The notes below the pieces were generated by a model, which was not told the origin of the DNA, ran no database searches, and worked only from the letters and a program-made list of their open reading frames with translations. This document shows, piece by piece, positions 36,401-48,005 of a DNA stretch of 64,000 bases. The position numbers and the translations under genes were made by a program. Source of the stretch: Diabrotica undecimpunctata (lineage: Eukaryota; Arthropoda; Insecta; Coleoptera; Chrysomelidae). Position 1 is the stretch's first letter; every line of letters begins with the position of its first letter. Location of the stretch: contig NC_092809.1 in assembly GCF_040954645.1 (NCBI RefSeq), forward strand, positions 65,162,141 to 65,226,140. Direction: 5' to 3'.

Positions 36401-39400
36401 TAAAGATAATGTGATGTGATCATCATTATTTAAGATATATGGACAGCTAGCTTTTTATACCAAAGAGCGTATTCATTGCAATAATATGACATCATCTGGT
36501 CGCAATGGTCATCTCCTGCCGTAAACTCATTATGTTTATTTATCAGTACAGGCTTTTTTTTTTCTTGACCACGCCGATTCGTACGTTTTTCATACGTGTA
36601 TTAAATTCACTCGAAATATCCATTATTTCACGATAATCTCCCCATTTAATTATGCAAATACCTTATGAATTTTATTGAACCACCAATCCACCTTCTTTTT
36701 TTAGTTTTGTCTTTATGACTGCTTCAGGATTTCAAAGAAGGGATAAAGAGGTAGAATGAGAAAACATGTAGTTGATTCCATTTTACCCCAATTAGCCTCC
36801 TCTACTCAAATCCGACTCTCACCTTCACGCTGATCTCCCCTGTAAACCGAGCAACCCAACTGGAGATCCGGTATAAAACCCGGCTAGAAAGTTGGGTCGG
36901 GAACTGACGAAAACGGGTGAAATGGAAATCCCAAAATGAAGTCTGACGTTGGGTTAACTACCCAACCCTGTAAAAAAACCTTTTGTTGTGAGAGCTACAA
37001 AGAAAAAAAACGGGACTGTCTAACCTACAGTGAACTCGCAAACGAAATAAGGATAATGATTTAAAAATTTGTGCGTGGAACGTGAGAAGCCTTTATCAGC
37101 CTGGAGCCATGGCTCTGCTCATACAAGAAATGCCTAAGCAGATATCATTGCTTTACAGGAAATAAGGTGGACTAGGTCTGGCATCCTTGAAAAAAATAAC
37201 TGCAATATTTACTAAAGTGGACATCCTACCCGACATGAATTTTGTACCGGGTTTATTGTAAGTAGCAAGGTCAAACATGATGTTAATGATTTCAAAGCTA
37301 TTAATCATAGAATATGTCAAATTAGACTTAAAGGAAATTTCGCTAATATTAGCATTATTAGCATCTAACGGAAGAAAAAGAGGATGATAAAAAATACATG
37401 TTATATGATGCACTAGTCCGAGAGTACGATGAGTGCCTAAAAAATAACATTAAAATAATAGCAGGAGACTTAAAAAAGGGCATACAATCATCGGTGCAAG
37501 ACACTGCTCTAATTTATTGGATGTTAGGTCTTTTAGAGAAGCAAACATGGATAGTTATCACTATTTAGGGAAAGCACGATTTAAATAGAGAATATCCAAT
37601 TTAAAAAAGGAGATCGAAAAAAGGAGAAAAAAAATCGCCATTAATAAACTAAAAGATTCAGACATTGCAAAAGTATACAGACACTAAATAGAAGATTAAA
37701 TTAGGACAGAAAACTTAAAAAAAGAAAAAGACATTAACCAACTATGGCAAATATACGAGATAGCGTGTTATGAAAATCGGTCACATATAGAATGAACGCA
37801 ACATATCCAAAATCCATCGACGCAGGTTGTATACTACGAAAAAAAGAAGAGTATAGACGTCTTAGAAAAGAGCAAAAACGTATGGATTGACGTAAGAAGG
37901 GGGAATACGAAGAGAAATCTCTCAATGAGATACAAAGTTTATTTGATAAAAATGAAACGAGGAAATACTACAAATCCTTAAATAATAGCCGTCGAGAATT
38001 TAAACGACGATTAAAAATTTGTAAAAATGCTAACGGTGAAATTCTACATAATAAAAACTCAGTTCTTAACAGATGGGCACAACATTTCAGCGAACATCTA
38101 AATATAAATGATATTCAAGGAGATTACAACATAGACAATCAACAAAATATAAAACGTCAACTACACAGTACAAGGGAAAAAGTGTCAAATGCCATCCTAA
38201 AACTCAAAGACAATAGAGCTCCAGGAATCGATGAAATCTGTTTGGAAATATATAAAAAAGGAGGTTATCATTTTTTTTGCAGCAATCCATAAACTAATAG
38301 TACTTATATGGCAGAATGAATTGGTACCAGAAGGATGGTTTAAGGAAATAATATGTGCGTTGTATAAAAAGTGTGATACATTGGAGTGTAAAAACTATAA
38401 AGGCATTACTCTGTTAGCATCTGCGTCTAAAATCTTTGGCAATGTATTGTTTGAAAGACTTGAACATTTTACAAAGGATATTGTTGGTCAATATTAATGC
38501 GAAGTTACTGCGGGAAAGTAAACTACACATAAAATTCAAGCACATAAGCAGAACATAGATACACACCATCTCTTCGTCAACTTAAAAGAAGCCTATACCA
38601 GTGGAAAAAGAACTGCATTATATATTGTAATGATAGACTTTGGGATCCCACCTAAGTTAGTTAAGTTGACCCAACTAGCAATGAAAAACCTAAGCTCATG
38701 CGTTAGAATTAAAGGAGAAAACTCTACGTTCTGTGACATTAATAATGGCCTAAGACAGGGGGACGCAGGCGTGTCTCCTCTTTATTATTGCCTTAGAAAA
38801 GGCAAAGGCAAAAATCAGATAATTACATATTAAAATGAATGGAAATATTTTTAACAGATCGACGCAAATCCTCGCACTTGCTAACGATATATTTATAGTG
38901 AGCAGATGTATGAGGGACATGGTGCAGTGTTTTACAAGGCTTGCAGACAGGGCAAGTGAATTAGGACTTGTGGTAAACGAGGAGAAAACCAAATATATGT
39001 TGGTTTCAAAAACCCCCAAAATATCTAACAGAGAATTTAAATTAACAACTATACCTTTGAGCAAGTCAAAGAATTCACATATTTTGGATCGCTAGTAAGT
39101 GCAACAAACACGACAAGCGACCAAATGAAAAAACGCATAGCAATAGCAAACAGAATGGTTCACGGTCTCCAGAAACGTTTAAAAAATAAAAATATAAAAC
39201 GTGCAATAAAGCTTAATATTGACAAGACCGGTTTTGATATATGGGGCTGAAACGTAAACCTTATCTCAAAATGATAAAAGACTTCTTGGTATTTTTGAGA
39301 GAAAAATTCTTAAAAAGATTTTTCGGGCCGTAAATAACAATGGACTATGGTATGAAAGATACAACTTTGAACTATACCAGTTCTACACCAGATATCCAGG

Positions 39401-42400
39401 TATTGTAAAATTCATGCAGAGACTTAGATGGACTAGACACATTGCTAGGATGTCAGATCACGCATACACGAAGATATTAACATTTTCAAAACCAGAGGGC
39501 ACAGGAAGTAGAGGACGACCACGAAGGAAATGGATTGATGATTTGGAAGAAGACCTACAGATTCTAAGGGTCAGAAGATGAAGGGAAGTTGCCAGGAATC
39601 GTCAGGAGTGGCGACTTCTTTGTAAGCAGGTCAAGATCAACAAAGGATTGTCGAGCCTTTTATGATAATGATGACCTGTCTTTCAAATATGTTTATGTGG
39701 TTTGAAGATTTTTGAGTTTACACTCAAGCTTCAACTCACTATCGGTCGGATTAAGGTCTTGTAGATTTACATCGTATTTATTTGATGTACATCTCGTGAT
39801 TTGAATATTGGGCTTATGAGAAAGTATGCCGTATTGGCTGGGTTATTTCTTCTGCTAAGCTTTACATCGTTAAAGTTGTTCTTTATGATCTGCACTCCTA
39901 ATGAGATAAAGCTATCTACTTTTTCTAATTTGTCAACTATCAGGTCGAATTGTGTTTATACGATTTAACTTCCATATAGGTATTTTTACCTGTTGTTTTG
40001 GTTTAGCTTATGATAAATATATCTTCTGCATATGCTGTCAGTTGGACTGTTTTATTAATAATTGTGTTGTTTCTACCTTCGGATATTTTTCATACTACGT
40101 ATTTTAGTGCTAAATTAAACAATGTCGGTGCCAACCCATCACCTTTTTTAATTCATCTGTTATTTGAAATGAGTCTATCATGTCATCTTGTATCTGTTCC
40201 TGAGCCAATGTGTCCGACATCGTCATTCGGATTAGTCTAACTAATTTAGAGGGTATTTTAAATTCACTTACACAATTTTATTACAAGTACGCCCCGTTTA
40301 TTGAGTTACATGCATATTTAATGTCGACAAAAATATTATAAACATGTATGTCATATATCCGGGCTTTGTTTAAGACCTGCTTAACCGTTATCCTTTCTGA
40401 TATTCTCTAATGATCTCATGACACAGCAAGGAGATTCCCCTATAGTTTTAACAGAGTAGCTTATTGCCCTTTTACAGATGATACTCTTATTCCACTCTTT
40501 TGTTATTTTATCTTTTCTCCATATTTTGTGTATGACCTCATTATATCCTTTTTGTTTCTTTCCTATCTTCCGACTTTGCACGTATCTATCGTCAACAACT
40601 TTGTTTGCATTAACGTTTGCCCAGTATGTCAAGGAGTTGACTTGCCTTAATTAACATTCTCGTCCCTAAATAATCGTTGCTCAAGACTTGAATGAATATA
40701 ATTATCAACAAGACCTACAGTCTTGTTGATGATTATATTCACAGCTTTCATTCCTAGGTCCCTATGGAGGTCACAGTTTGTCACATATGAACAAGCATCT
40801 GCAACATTTTTAAGTTTTGGAATGATATTGCTATATTTTTTATTTTAACCTATTTCCAAAATAAGCTACCATTGGTCCACATGTCTTAATATTTGTTTGT
40901 AAAATAATTTTATAATAAAACAAGATGGTTCTTCAAGATGGGAATATCTAGAGAACAGACGGAATTATTGAATTACCCTTTAATGCAAATTATGTTGAAA
41001 TGTTATGGTAAATTTTACCTAAACTGAATGTTATATTTTTCAAAGTGCAAATTTATTAAATTAATATATTATATCTAAGGACAATAAATATAATTTTAGG
41101 TCAGAATAAGTCAGGTGTGTACACAATCAAACCTAGAACAAGTAACAAGCCGTTTGCTGTTTTATGCGATATGGAAACTAAAGGTGGTGGCTGGACTCAT
41201 ATTCAAAAGAGGTTTGATGGATCTCAAGACTTTTATCTTCCTTGGAGAGACTATAAATTCGGTTTTGGCGATCTGATGGGTGAATTTTGGATTGGATTGG
41301 AAAATATTCACCATATGACAGGTAATACAATGTTAGCAAGTAATTGCACTGTAACTGTTAAAGTGTAAGGTTGCCAAAAGCAGGTTCTTTTCTATGCTAA
41401 ATAGGTGTGGAGTAAACTAAGTAGCTTCACACTGAATACAGTCTTAGATTTATGCGTGCTTTGTTCCGAATAAAAGAATATATTTCAAGGAGTAACACTC
41501 TATAAAAACCAATATTCAGCAGTCACGGCTAATCATCATCATAGTTATTAACATCTTCACAAATATTTTGCGGTTCATCATTGAGCATCAGCAGCTCGGA
41601 TAGTCTGAATAATGATATTATGTATTTCTTCAATAGTCGCAGTCTAGTTACATGTACTTCCTCGGTATACTTCTTGTTAAGAAGCTTTTTCGTAATATAT
41701 GACCATCGCCGTGAAGACCTGTCGTGTTGGCGTTGACTTTGAGGCCTTCCTTGGTTTACCAACCGCTCTATTCTGTGATCAATTTGATGGATAATACCAA
41801 AGAACCTTAAAATTCCAGAGTAAACAGTACTAAAGAGACGCTGATTGGGTTTAATTTCATCTAGAACCGAGAAGTTTGTAAGGCGAGCTATCTATGAAAC
41901 TCAAAGCAGTCGCCTCATATCCACAATTCAAAAGCGTATATGCGTCGTCTATCTGATTATTTGACTATCCATGTCACGCATGCTTTGTACAATAGGGAAA
42001 AAACCAGACTTAAAAAAAATCTCTTCTTGTTTGTAATAGTAATGTAACAATCACGCCAGACCCCGTTTAGTTCAGTCCTTACTGCTCATGCTAGTTGTAT
42101 GCCTCTTTGAATTTTGGGTTCACAACTGCCTGTGTTGTTAACTAGAGCTACAATATATATATTATAGAGAAAACCAGCCATAGTTCGAGTTTCAGGAAAC
42201 TGTTGTTGGTGATCAATAACCATAATTTTGGTTTTGTTGTAGTTAATTTTGAGTTCAAATTTAGCACTTTCTACATGGAGTTTTATTAAAAAATTTGTAA
42301 TGTTTTGCTGGAGTAAAAGCTAGAAATGTAGCGTCAATTTAAGTTTTTTCAGAGCGAACTTCGGAAAAAAGTATGTTAGCTTCAGATTTAAACCCATGTA

Positions 42401-45233
42401 ATCTTATCTTTCTCTCTTGTCATTTCTTCATTACTGAGGATAGTCATTTCTTTCAACATTCCTAACAATTTTTCTCCATTAGTGTCTATTTTCAGCTGCT
42501 CTAAGAGCTTCGTAAAATGAGTTTTTAGTTGAGCTGTCTAAGGTATGCGCAGCATTGTTCTTTAGCACCACATCTCAACCGCATCAATTTTTTGGGTGTT
42601 GCTTCCGCCAAGTCCAAGTCTCTGCCCCATATAGAAATATTGAGAATACAAGGGCAATCTCCAGTCTTATCTTAATATTTTGAAAGAAAGATCTGTCTTT
42701 CCAAACTTTGGTTAGGCGAATCAGCACATTTTTGGCCATACCAATACGTCTCCGAACTTCTGCGTCACAGTTACCATCGTTAGTTATACTAGACCCGAGG
42801 TAGACAAAACTGTCCACTATCGGGTATTCCTGTAACATCTGTCGACCACAGATGTTACAGGAATTATTTTTATCTTTGCTTTATTGATTTTCAGACTAAC
42901 TTTATTGCTTTCGTTCTCAACTCTTCACAGGAGATTAAACATTTATTGCTCATTTGCTATAAGTGTAGTGTCATCAACAAATCTTAAGTTTTAGATTTTC
43001 CTATCAGCCACTGTTACTTCACCGGCCCATCCGTCTAAAGCCATACTCATGACATGTTTAACATAAATTTTAAATAAGTTAGATGACAACACGTATCCTT
43101 GTCTAACACATCTCTCGGTCTTGAATTGGTTTGAGAACTTCTAGTCTAGTTGTATTTTTGCTATTTTGGACTGGTACAGATTTTTATTAGGTGTCATCAG
43201 GTGCATTGCTGTGCCCATTTCTAATAAAATGGACCACAGATTTATCCAGTTTACACAATCAAATGCGTTTTTGTAGTCAACGAAGCATATAATCATAGGT
43301 ACTTCAACTCTGTTGTGGTTTAAGATTTGTTCGCGTGTACCTTTACCGTTTACAAACCCCGCTTATTTCTGATGTATTTGGTAATGTAGATAGGTTTTTA
43401 ATCTGTTTTCGATGATAAGAAGATTTTACTAGCGTGTGTTATTAGTGACAGTGTTCGGTAGTGTTTAAGTCTGGTAGTAGTTCCTTTTTTGTGTAGCGGG
43501 ATATAAATTAAGGTATACCAATCAGATGGTCATCAAGTAATCCTTTTTTACCCAGTAACTCTCGTATGGCACCTGGTAATAAATCAATGCCTGGGGATTT
43601 ATTTCTCTTTGGGAAATTTCTCTCTTTACTTCATGTAATTGCACCTTTGACTTCTGGGAGTCAGACAGTAGGTTCTCTAGGGTAGTCAGAGGGTGATTTT
43701 CTGCTGGTACCTCGTTATTTGTATATAGCTCACCACAGTAGTTTGCCGATGTTTCCTATTTTTTGTCAATATTTTCGTTAGTGTAATGCGTTCCTGAGAG
43801 AAGAGAGTAGAAAGTGATGGCCTGATATTCAGGTACATATGGTGTGTCCGCAGACATCTGGTCCGTATCGGCGTATAAAGATTTACAATATGCCCCCCAA
43901 ATATCTATACCCTTGTCCAAATCCGTCTGTATATTGCTTTTATCATTTTTAATAGACCAAGATTTCTGTTTGAATTTACGTGTGAGTCGTCTTGCTTTAT
44001 CGAAGAGTTTTTTAGTGTTATTTATGTCGGCATATTATTGAATGATACTGCAGATTTTCTCTACATACTTGTTCTTCTTTCGTCTACAAGCAGCCTGGAT
44101 AGCTCTAGATAGCTGTCGGTACTTAAAATTCCTAAAAGAATTTTTAATAATAAAATTTCAATAGTAAAATATATTTTCGTGTGTTGGTTAAATAATGTAT
44201 TCTATTTTACTAAATGTTTGCTTTGCATATTGACAATGATTATATTATTAAATTTTTTTTATTTTAAATACTTTATAAACGATATAATTAAAACACCCCA
44301 TCGGTCTATATCATAATTACAAAACGTTTTCGGAATCTATATTCCATCATCAGTGTAACTAGGTGTACATGTTTTGAGCCACTAAAATATTTGGGTAAAA
44401 ACCCGTTAAATGTCATTAGTTTAAATTTCTGTTACATTATTAGAACTTATATGTTGAGATGTTAAAGTTACCAGTGGAATTGATAGCATGGCAACGTAAG
44501 ACTCTACATATGGTTGCTTGATCTTGTGACAAAATTTCTACGAGGACTTGTTAATAGCAACTTAACTGCTATCAACAAGTCCTCAAAGACACACAAATTT
44601 TTTTTGCGATACATGGTATAAAGCCAGCTAGAGGAACTTAGTTTCCTAGTAGAGATTATATTATTATTGTGGGCATAATTAATTATTGGTATTAAACACT
44701 GATTTTTATCGCTTCATAATTTTAACTGCTAAACATATAACTATTGCTTCTCAAATTATAACTTTTTATTACATTTTAGCTTTTGAAATAAGCGAACTTC
44801 TCGTGGAAGTAACTGACACAGATAAAAAGAACAGTTACGCCCAGTACTCATCGTTCTCAATAGGCAACGAAAAAGATGGTTATATACTAAATAACCTTAA
44901 AGGGTTTTCAGGTGATGCTGGCGATTCACTATCAATTCATTTGAATCAAAAATTTACGACTCTGGATGTGGATCAGGATACACATTCCGGAAATTGTGCA
45001 CAAACATTTGGTAAAAAACATTTTTTTTTTAATTTGTGCTAAAACTTTAAGTTCTTTATATTTTAGAGGGCGCTTGGTGGTACGCGGATTGTCATTATAG
45101 CAATTTAAATGGGAAATTCATGACTATAGTGCTTCCTAAAACATATGATTATCATGGATTAGGCTGGCGCACTGTGAAAGAAAAGGATAATTTGGCCGGG
45201 TCAAGAATGATGATACGACCAATTGGAGAATAA
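27332..45233 (+). CDS. FReD gene copy 2, complete six-exon model
   Basis: Spliced model: 27332-27400, 31164-31293, 35202-35423, 41100-41321, 44780-45010, 45067-45233. The total is 1041 nt, or 346 residues plus TAA. Residues 1-23 form a hydrophobic signal peptide ([17 protein letters not shown]...). Residues 24-133 are an N-terminal region I do not recognise, with two cysteines. The FReD runs from Cys134 to the C-terminus; its four expected cysteines (134, 163, 287, 300) would give the usual two disulfides. D277, D279 and D281 sit where FReDs bind calcium. The start was chosen because the exon is an exact 23-codon phase-0 unit with a good donor (GTAAGT) and a TATA box 42 bases upstream. It is probably secreted to haemolymph as an immune or clotting lectin; that is family-level inference. 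Confidence 0.9.
28350..29720 (-). pseudogene. LINE, minus strand, intron 1 of copy 2
   Basis: Minus-strand translation shows [20 protein letters not shown], a degraded catalytic box (CLMYADYVV) and [12 protein letters not shown] downstream sequence. It aligns with 48360-49620 in copy 3 intron 1. Confidence 0.6.
29790..30800. mobile_element. Foldback-element derivative, intron 1 of copy 2
   Basis: Aligns with the loop and right arm of the inverted-repeat element at 1001-2625; the left arm is absent. It begins at ACTAAAACATAAAAAACGG, the same breakpoint as copy 3. Confidence 0.6.
31164..31293 (+). CDS. Copy 2 exon 2
   Basis: 130 nt, phase 0 in and phase 1 out, between TTTTCAG and CTAG|GTAAAA. 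It encodes [20 protein letters not shown] and onward to EDVDL. It differs from copy 1 by a few residues (F/L, G/S, S/N). Confidence 0.87.
32090..33510 (+). pseudogene. LINE endonuclease/RT fragment, intron 2 of copy 2
   Basis: Plus strand. Endonuclease C-terminal piece ([34 protein letters not shown]) at about 32240-32370. Then [46 protein letters not shown] (32973-33240), a frameshift, and [32 protein letters not shown] (33245-33500). It is truncated before the YADD box. Confidence 0.7.
34032..35129 (-). mobile_element. Penelope-like element 3 with inverted arms, copy 2 only
   Basis: Minus-strand coding 35001-34630 is a GIY-YIG-type C-terminal domain ([20 protein letters not shown], then AWDNEH). 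The arms 34057-34235 and 34960-35131 are near-perfect inverted repeats of about 175 bp, as in Penelope elements with inverted terminal copies. The flanks duplicate about 21 bp (34010-34031 and 35130-35150, ATTACATATTAC...TTGTTCTG). Copies 1 (9119-9139) and 3 (63841-63861) have the empty site, so the insertion followed the duplications. A hammerhead-like fold lies in each arm. Confidence 0.75.
35031..35085 (+). ncRNA. Hammerhead-like fold E, U3-A8 core variant (right arm)
   Basis: Core TTGAGAA at 35041-35047, one extra C, strong stem II 35049-35055 with 35061-35067 (7 bp, one G-U). GAAA is at 35068-35071, stem III is ACGT (35071-35074), position 17 is C. Stem I has at least 4 bp (35076-79 with 35037-40). 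The inverted copy in the left arm, minus strand near 34104-34150, has the same core with some stem damage. Confidence 0.45.
35202..35423 (+). CDS. Copy 2 exon 3
   Basis: 222 nt, phase 1 in and out. The acceptor is ATGCTTGTAG and the donor AGCG|GTGAGA. It encodes residues 67-140 including Cys134 of SCREILES, where the FReD begins. Confidence 0.88.
35600..36020 (-). pseudogene. LINE ORF2 C-terminal fragment, intron 3 of copy 2
   Basis: Minus strand: [20 protein letters not shown], then [20 protein letters not shown] and NLKNIRDW-like to VIANLR. One frameshift separates the two pieces near 35820. It is shared with copy 1 at 12340-12560. Confidence 0.7.
36180..36690 (-). pseudogene. PGBD-type piggyBac transposase fragment
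   Basis: Minus strand, through frameshifts: [20 protein letters not shown], then NKHNEFTAG with a D-rich [12 protein letters not shown] block, [10 protein letters not shown], and the C-terminal [10 protein letters not shown] and SRCHVCW. This is a different piggyBac lineage from those at 23760 and 59387. Confidence 0.6.
36760..39672 (+). pseudogene. RTE-type LINE, longer copy in intron 3 of copy 2
   Basis: Starts with a 5' region and endonuclease ([20 protein letters not shown] at about 37060, [12 protein letters not shown] next). It runs through [79 protein letters not shown] and [10 protein letters not shown]. The C-terminal part includes [17 protein letters not shown] and [14 protein letters not shown], with a GATAATGATG tail. 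Many stops and shifts. Its 3' half matches 15893-17352. Confidence 0.75.
39673..40660 (-). pseudogene. LINE fragment, minus strand (copy 2)
   Basis: Counterpart of 17353-18330, with [20 protein letters not shown] at 40381-40632. Confidence 0.6.
41100..41321 (+). CDS. Copy 2 exon 4 (FReD core part 1)
   Basis: 222 nt, phase 1 in and out. It encodes residues 141-214 with [20 protein letters not shown] (Cys163) and [15 protein letters not shown]. It is nearly identical to 18758-18979. Confidence 0.92.
41480..43740 (-). pseudogene. LINE, minus strand, intron 4 of copy 2
   Basis: 41529-41762 (minus) is the ORF2 C-terminus with [20 protein letters not shown] and a D-rich end. 42584-42838 is [40 protein letters not shown] and [11 protein letters not shown] traces continue to about 43740. 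It aligns with 19180-21060. Confidence 0.68.
42826..42864. repeat. Perfect 16-bp palindrome
   Basis: ATTCCTGTAACATCTG at 42826-42841 and its exact reverse complement at 42849-42864, with 7 bases between. One arm encodes LQEY of the LINE frame; the other is extra sequence. Confidence 0.7.
44314..44361 (-). ncRNA. Hammerhead ribozyme C (type I), best-formed in the window
   Basis: Minus strand: core CTGATGA (plus 44347-44353), one extra U, stem II GGAAT/ATTCC (44332-36 with 44341-45, 5 bp, loop of 4). GAAA is at 44328-44331, stem III is the AACGTT palindrome, position 17 is U. Stem I has 8 consecutive pairs including one G-U (44314-44321 with 44354-44361). All core residues are standard. Confidence 0.7.
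44542..44584. repeat. Long hairpin inside the 403-bp element
   Basis: GAGGACTTGTTAATAGCA at 44542-44559 pairs with 44567-44584 in 17 of 18 positions around a 7-base loop. Confidence 0.7.
44780..45010 (+). CDS. Copy 2 exon 5 (FReD core part 2)
   Basis: 231 nt, phase 1 in and out, donor TTTG|GTAAAA. It encodes residues 215-291 with the [15 protein letters not shown] block, the Ca-site-like D277-D281 segment and Cys287. Confidence 0.92.
45067..45233 (+). CDS. Copy 2 exon 6 (FReD end, stop)
   Basis: 167 nt including TAA at 45231. It encodes [17 protein letters not shown] through RMMIRPIGE. The intron before it is 56 bp. AATAAA lies at 45255-45260. Confidence 0.9.
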
Positions 45234-45254
45234 AATAAGTTTTTTTGAATACGC

Positions 45255-45260
45255 AATAAA
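45255..45260 (+). terminator. Polyadenylation signal, FReD copy 2
   Basis: AATAAA 22 bases after the stop codon, conserved with copy 1. Confidence 0.6.
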
Positions 45261-45645
45261 TTATAATTTTTCTTAATATAGTATTATATATTTAAAACTA
45301 AACAATAGATATGTTGTAACAAAAATATTTAAACAAGAATTTAACTACGCAAAATTAAAATTGTTTTATTTTTGAAAAATACTTCTATAATAATAAGAAA
45401 AACATTATAAAATTTGAGATAGTTAACGGCGTTTTTGGCATTTTTTTCATACGCCAGGCGCAGGGCCCAAATATTATGTAGCTCATTCTCTACTAGCAAG
45501 TTCATCAGCTCTTTTATTACGGTGTATTTCTCGATGGCATGAAATTCATACCAGTGGGACACTGTTATGTTTCGCCAGTCTGTTGAGTTCTTCTGAATAT
45601 TCAGACTAACTTTTTTTTGTGCCATATTACCAGACTCCAGTAAGA

Positions 45646-46440
45646 TTCCGTCGTGATCACAATCTGACATACGTCGGTACAGTGAGAGAAAACAAAAGAC
45701 AATTACCGTTGGAGTTTATAAACACCAATCAACGACCTGTTTATTCAAGTATGTTTGGATTTCAAGAAAATACTACAATAGTACCCTATGTACCCAAGAA
45801 GGGAAAAAATGTCATACTGGACTCAATTATGCACAATAATGATCAAATGGACGAATCAACAGATGACCAACAGAAGCCAGAGATTATAACGTTTTATAGC
45901 TAAACTAAGGGTGGGGTCGACACTGTTGACAAACTTTGTGCCACGTATAATGTAGCTCGAAATACCCGGAGATGGCCAATGGTGATTTTTTAATTACTTA
46001 TGAATATGGCTGGAATAAACTCCCAAATTATATATCTGCCAATAATCAAAATGATAATTTGCCTGGTAGAATATACATAAAACATTTGGCCGCAGAGCTA
46101 ATTGACCGTGTCTAAAGCGTCACTCCATGGTGGAAAATATCTCTTCAGGTATTCGCAACCGACGCCAAGAAGTGGCTGGAACTTCAAGTGAACTTCCAGG
46201 ACGTAATCCCGAAAATTTTATTATTACAAAACGATGCAGTTTTTGCGGTAAAGACAGTAAGACTGGTTATTTCTGTCAAATGTGCAAAAAATTTATTTGT
46301 TTCACACATGCCCATTTTCAGTGCTCTGATTGTATATTGCACCTTCAAAATGTTTAAAAGTGCAACTCATAGGATTAAGTTTGATAAATACATCTTATAT
46401 TTTATTGTTTTGTATCCTTAATAAAATAAAAGGTAATTTG
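45646..46440 (+). pseudogene. piggyBac transposase remnant, flank of copy 2
   Basis: Plus strand: RRDHNLTYVGTVRENKRQLP, SSMFGFQENTTIVPYVPKKG, KPEIITFYS then a stop, TKGGVDTVDKLCATYNVARN, and a Cys-rich end CSFCGKDSKTGYFCQMCKKF. The D346-equivalent block is missing because the 5' part is deleted. It is the counterpart of 23760-24760. Confidence 0.75.
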
Positions 46441-47049
46441 CATAAACCCTTGTTTTATTTTTCACAATTGATGAACATTCATCATTTATTAATTATTTTG
46501 GAAGCTTATATTATTTATTGGGCCCAAATTACATTTTTTGTTTAAATGATATTCATAAAGAAGTAAAACTTTATAATACATCAGTATTATTTTGATTTTC
46601 TAATTAATAAATTATTAAATTTTGGGTCTGTCAGACTTGGCGCTACTACTGGTGTTACAATATGGGGCGCCACCAGTGCAAGGTTAAACTAGCGATTCGC
46701 CTAGAGTAAAAAAGAAGAAGAAGAGAAAAATAAGAAAACGTTGGGACAACATGGTCTTACCACTTGTTTAAGTGTCATCATTCTTAAAAAGTTTTGAAAA
46801 AGAAATAATTAGCTACAACAATAGAAATATTTGGTCCCCATTTGTATCCTTCTACTGAGACTGAGCTGTAGACTACCAGCGGCGTAGTGGGTGACCTTTA
46901 GATATGAAGTTTATTATGACATGGCTAGTATTTTCACCCTCTTAATTTACCGATTGACTGCCGGGATACGCAGTCCCTCCCTTCTTGTTTAACAGCTTCG
47001 GGTGAACGAAGTACGAAGAGAATAAGTCACCCTTTGTCCCGAAATAAGA

Positions 47050-48005
47050 AATAGTGCCAAATTTTTTTTGGATACAACGGAAAACCACTATATTAAAGAT
47101 CCCTAAGGATATTTCAAGAACAATCGTCATGTCAAGCAATAGTGACGAAATAGCATTTACTGATCATGGATTTGGATCCCAAGATCTATTAGAGAAAGAT
47201 CATAGGGGTTCCTATGATGTTTCTTTGTCGGAGGGTTTGTAAAAATCAGAAAACCTACAACATATCACAAGATGTACTCTAAGACCCAGACACTTTAAAT
47301 AAGGTTTCTCAAGAAATTAACAAGTTCCACGAAATTAGACTAGAAGATACCAACAACATAAATTATGGCTGAAAACCAATGAAAACAATATTCACTGCAT
47401 TTTGAGAAAATTTTTTAAGATAACGAACAATTAACAAATGACAAAAGACAAATGACTGGATGACACATGACGTCTTAGATCCAATGTACGGTCACAGGCA
47501 GAACAAATCCATGAACAGAGAACAATACAATGAAATACATAAAGAAATCCGAAAAATAATTATTAAAGTAGCAAAATACCGATGGCTACAAGAATCCTTT
47601 TTAGAAATTCAGAAACTGGAACAACGACACGAAAGCTTGCATTTGCATATTAAACTAAGAGAACTGACAGGCAAAAGCAGAATTTACAGGCAAATATTGC
47701 AAGACTCTGTTGGTAGAATTTTAACTGATATTAAAGAGCACGGCACCGAATTGAAAAATTACATAATATGTAGAATTATTTAAAGATGACCAAAGAATCT
47801 ACCAGTAAGTAACATCTAACCGAGATACTGACCCACCTATTTTAATTTTAGCAGTTCAGAAGACCACCAATAAATCGAAACAAAGGAAAGCTTCTGGTCC
47901 TGACGAGGTATCTGCAGAACTTTTACAGGTTTTAGATGATAAGAGTGTAAAAATTATCACCTTCTTTAACAAGATATACAGCAGCGGTAAATTAGCAAAC
48001 AACTA
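47050..48005 (+). pseudogene. LINE 5' half, truncated at the exon-1 deletion
   Basis: Aligns with 25085-25974 after copy 1 (MSSNSDEIAFTDHGFGSQD; EQYNEIHKEIRKII; KLRELTGKSRIYRQ). The match stops at CAAACAACT (about 48003) and the sequence continues as intron 1 of the FReD gene. Confidence 0.65.

Larger units (their letters stand above)
44251..44653 (-). mobile_element. 403-bp non-autonomous element with hammerhead, copy 2 only
   Basis: Flanked by the 13-bp duplication GATTATATTATTA (44238-44250 and 44654-44666); copy 1 has it once (22178-22190). The element encodes no protein. It carries hammerhead C (44314-44361, minus) and an 18-bp hairpin at 44542-44584 (17 of 18 pairs). The family is not recognised; a Penelope-dependent short retroelement is the likeliest reading. 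Confidence 0.65.
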
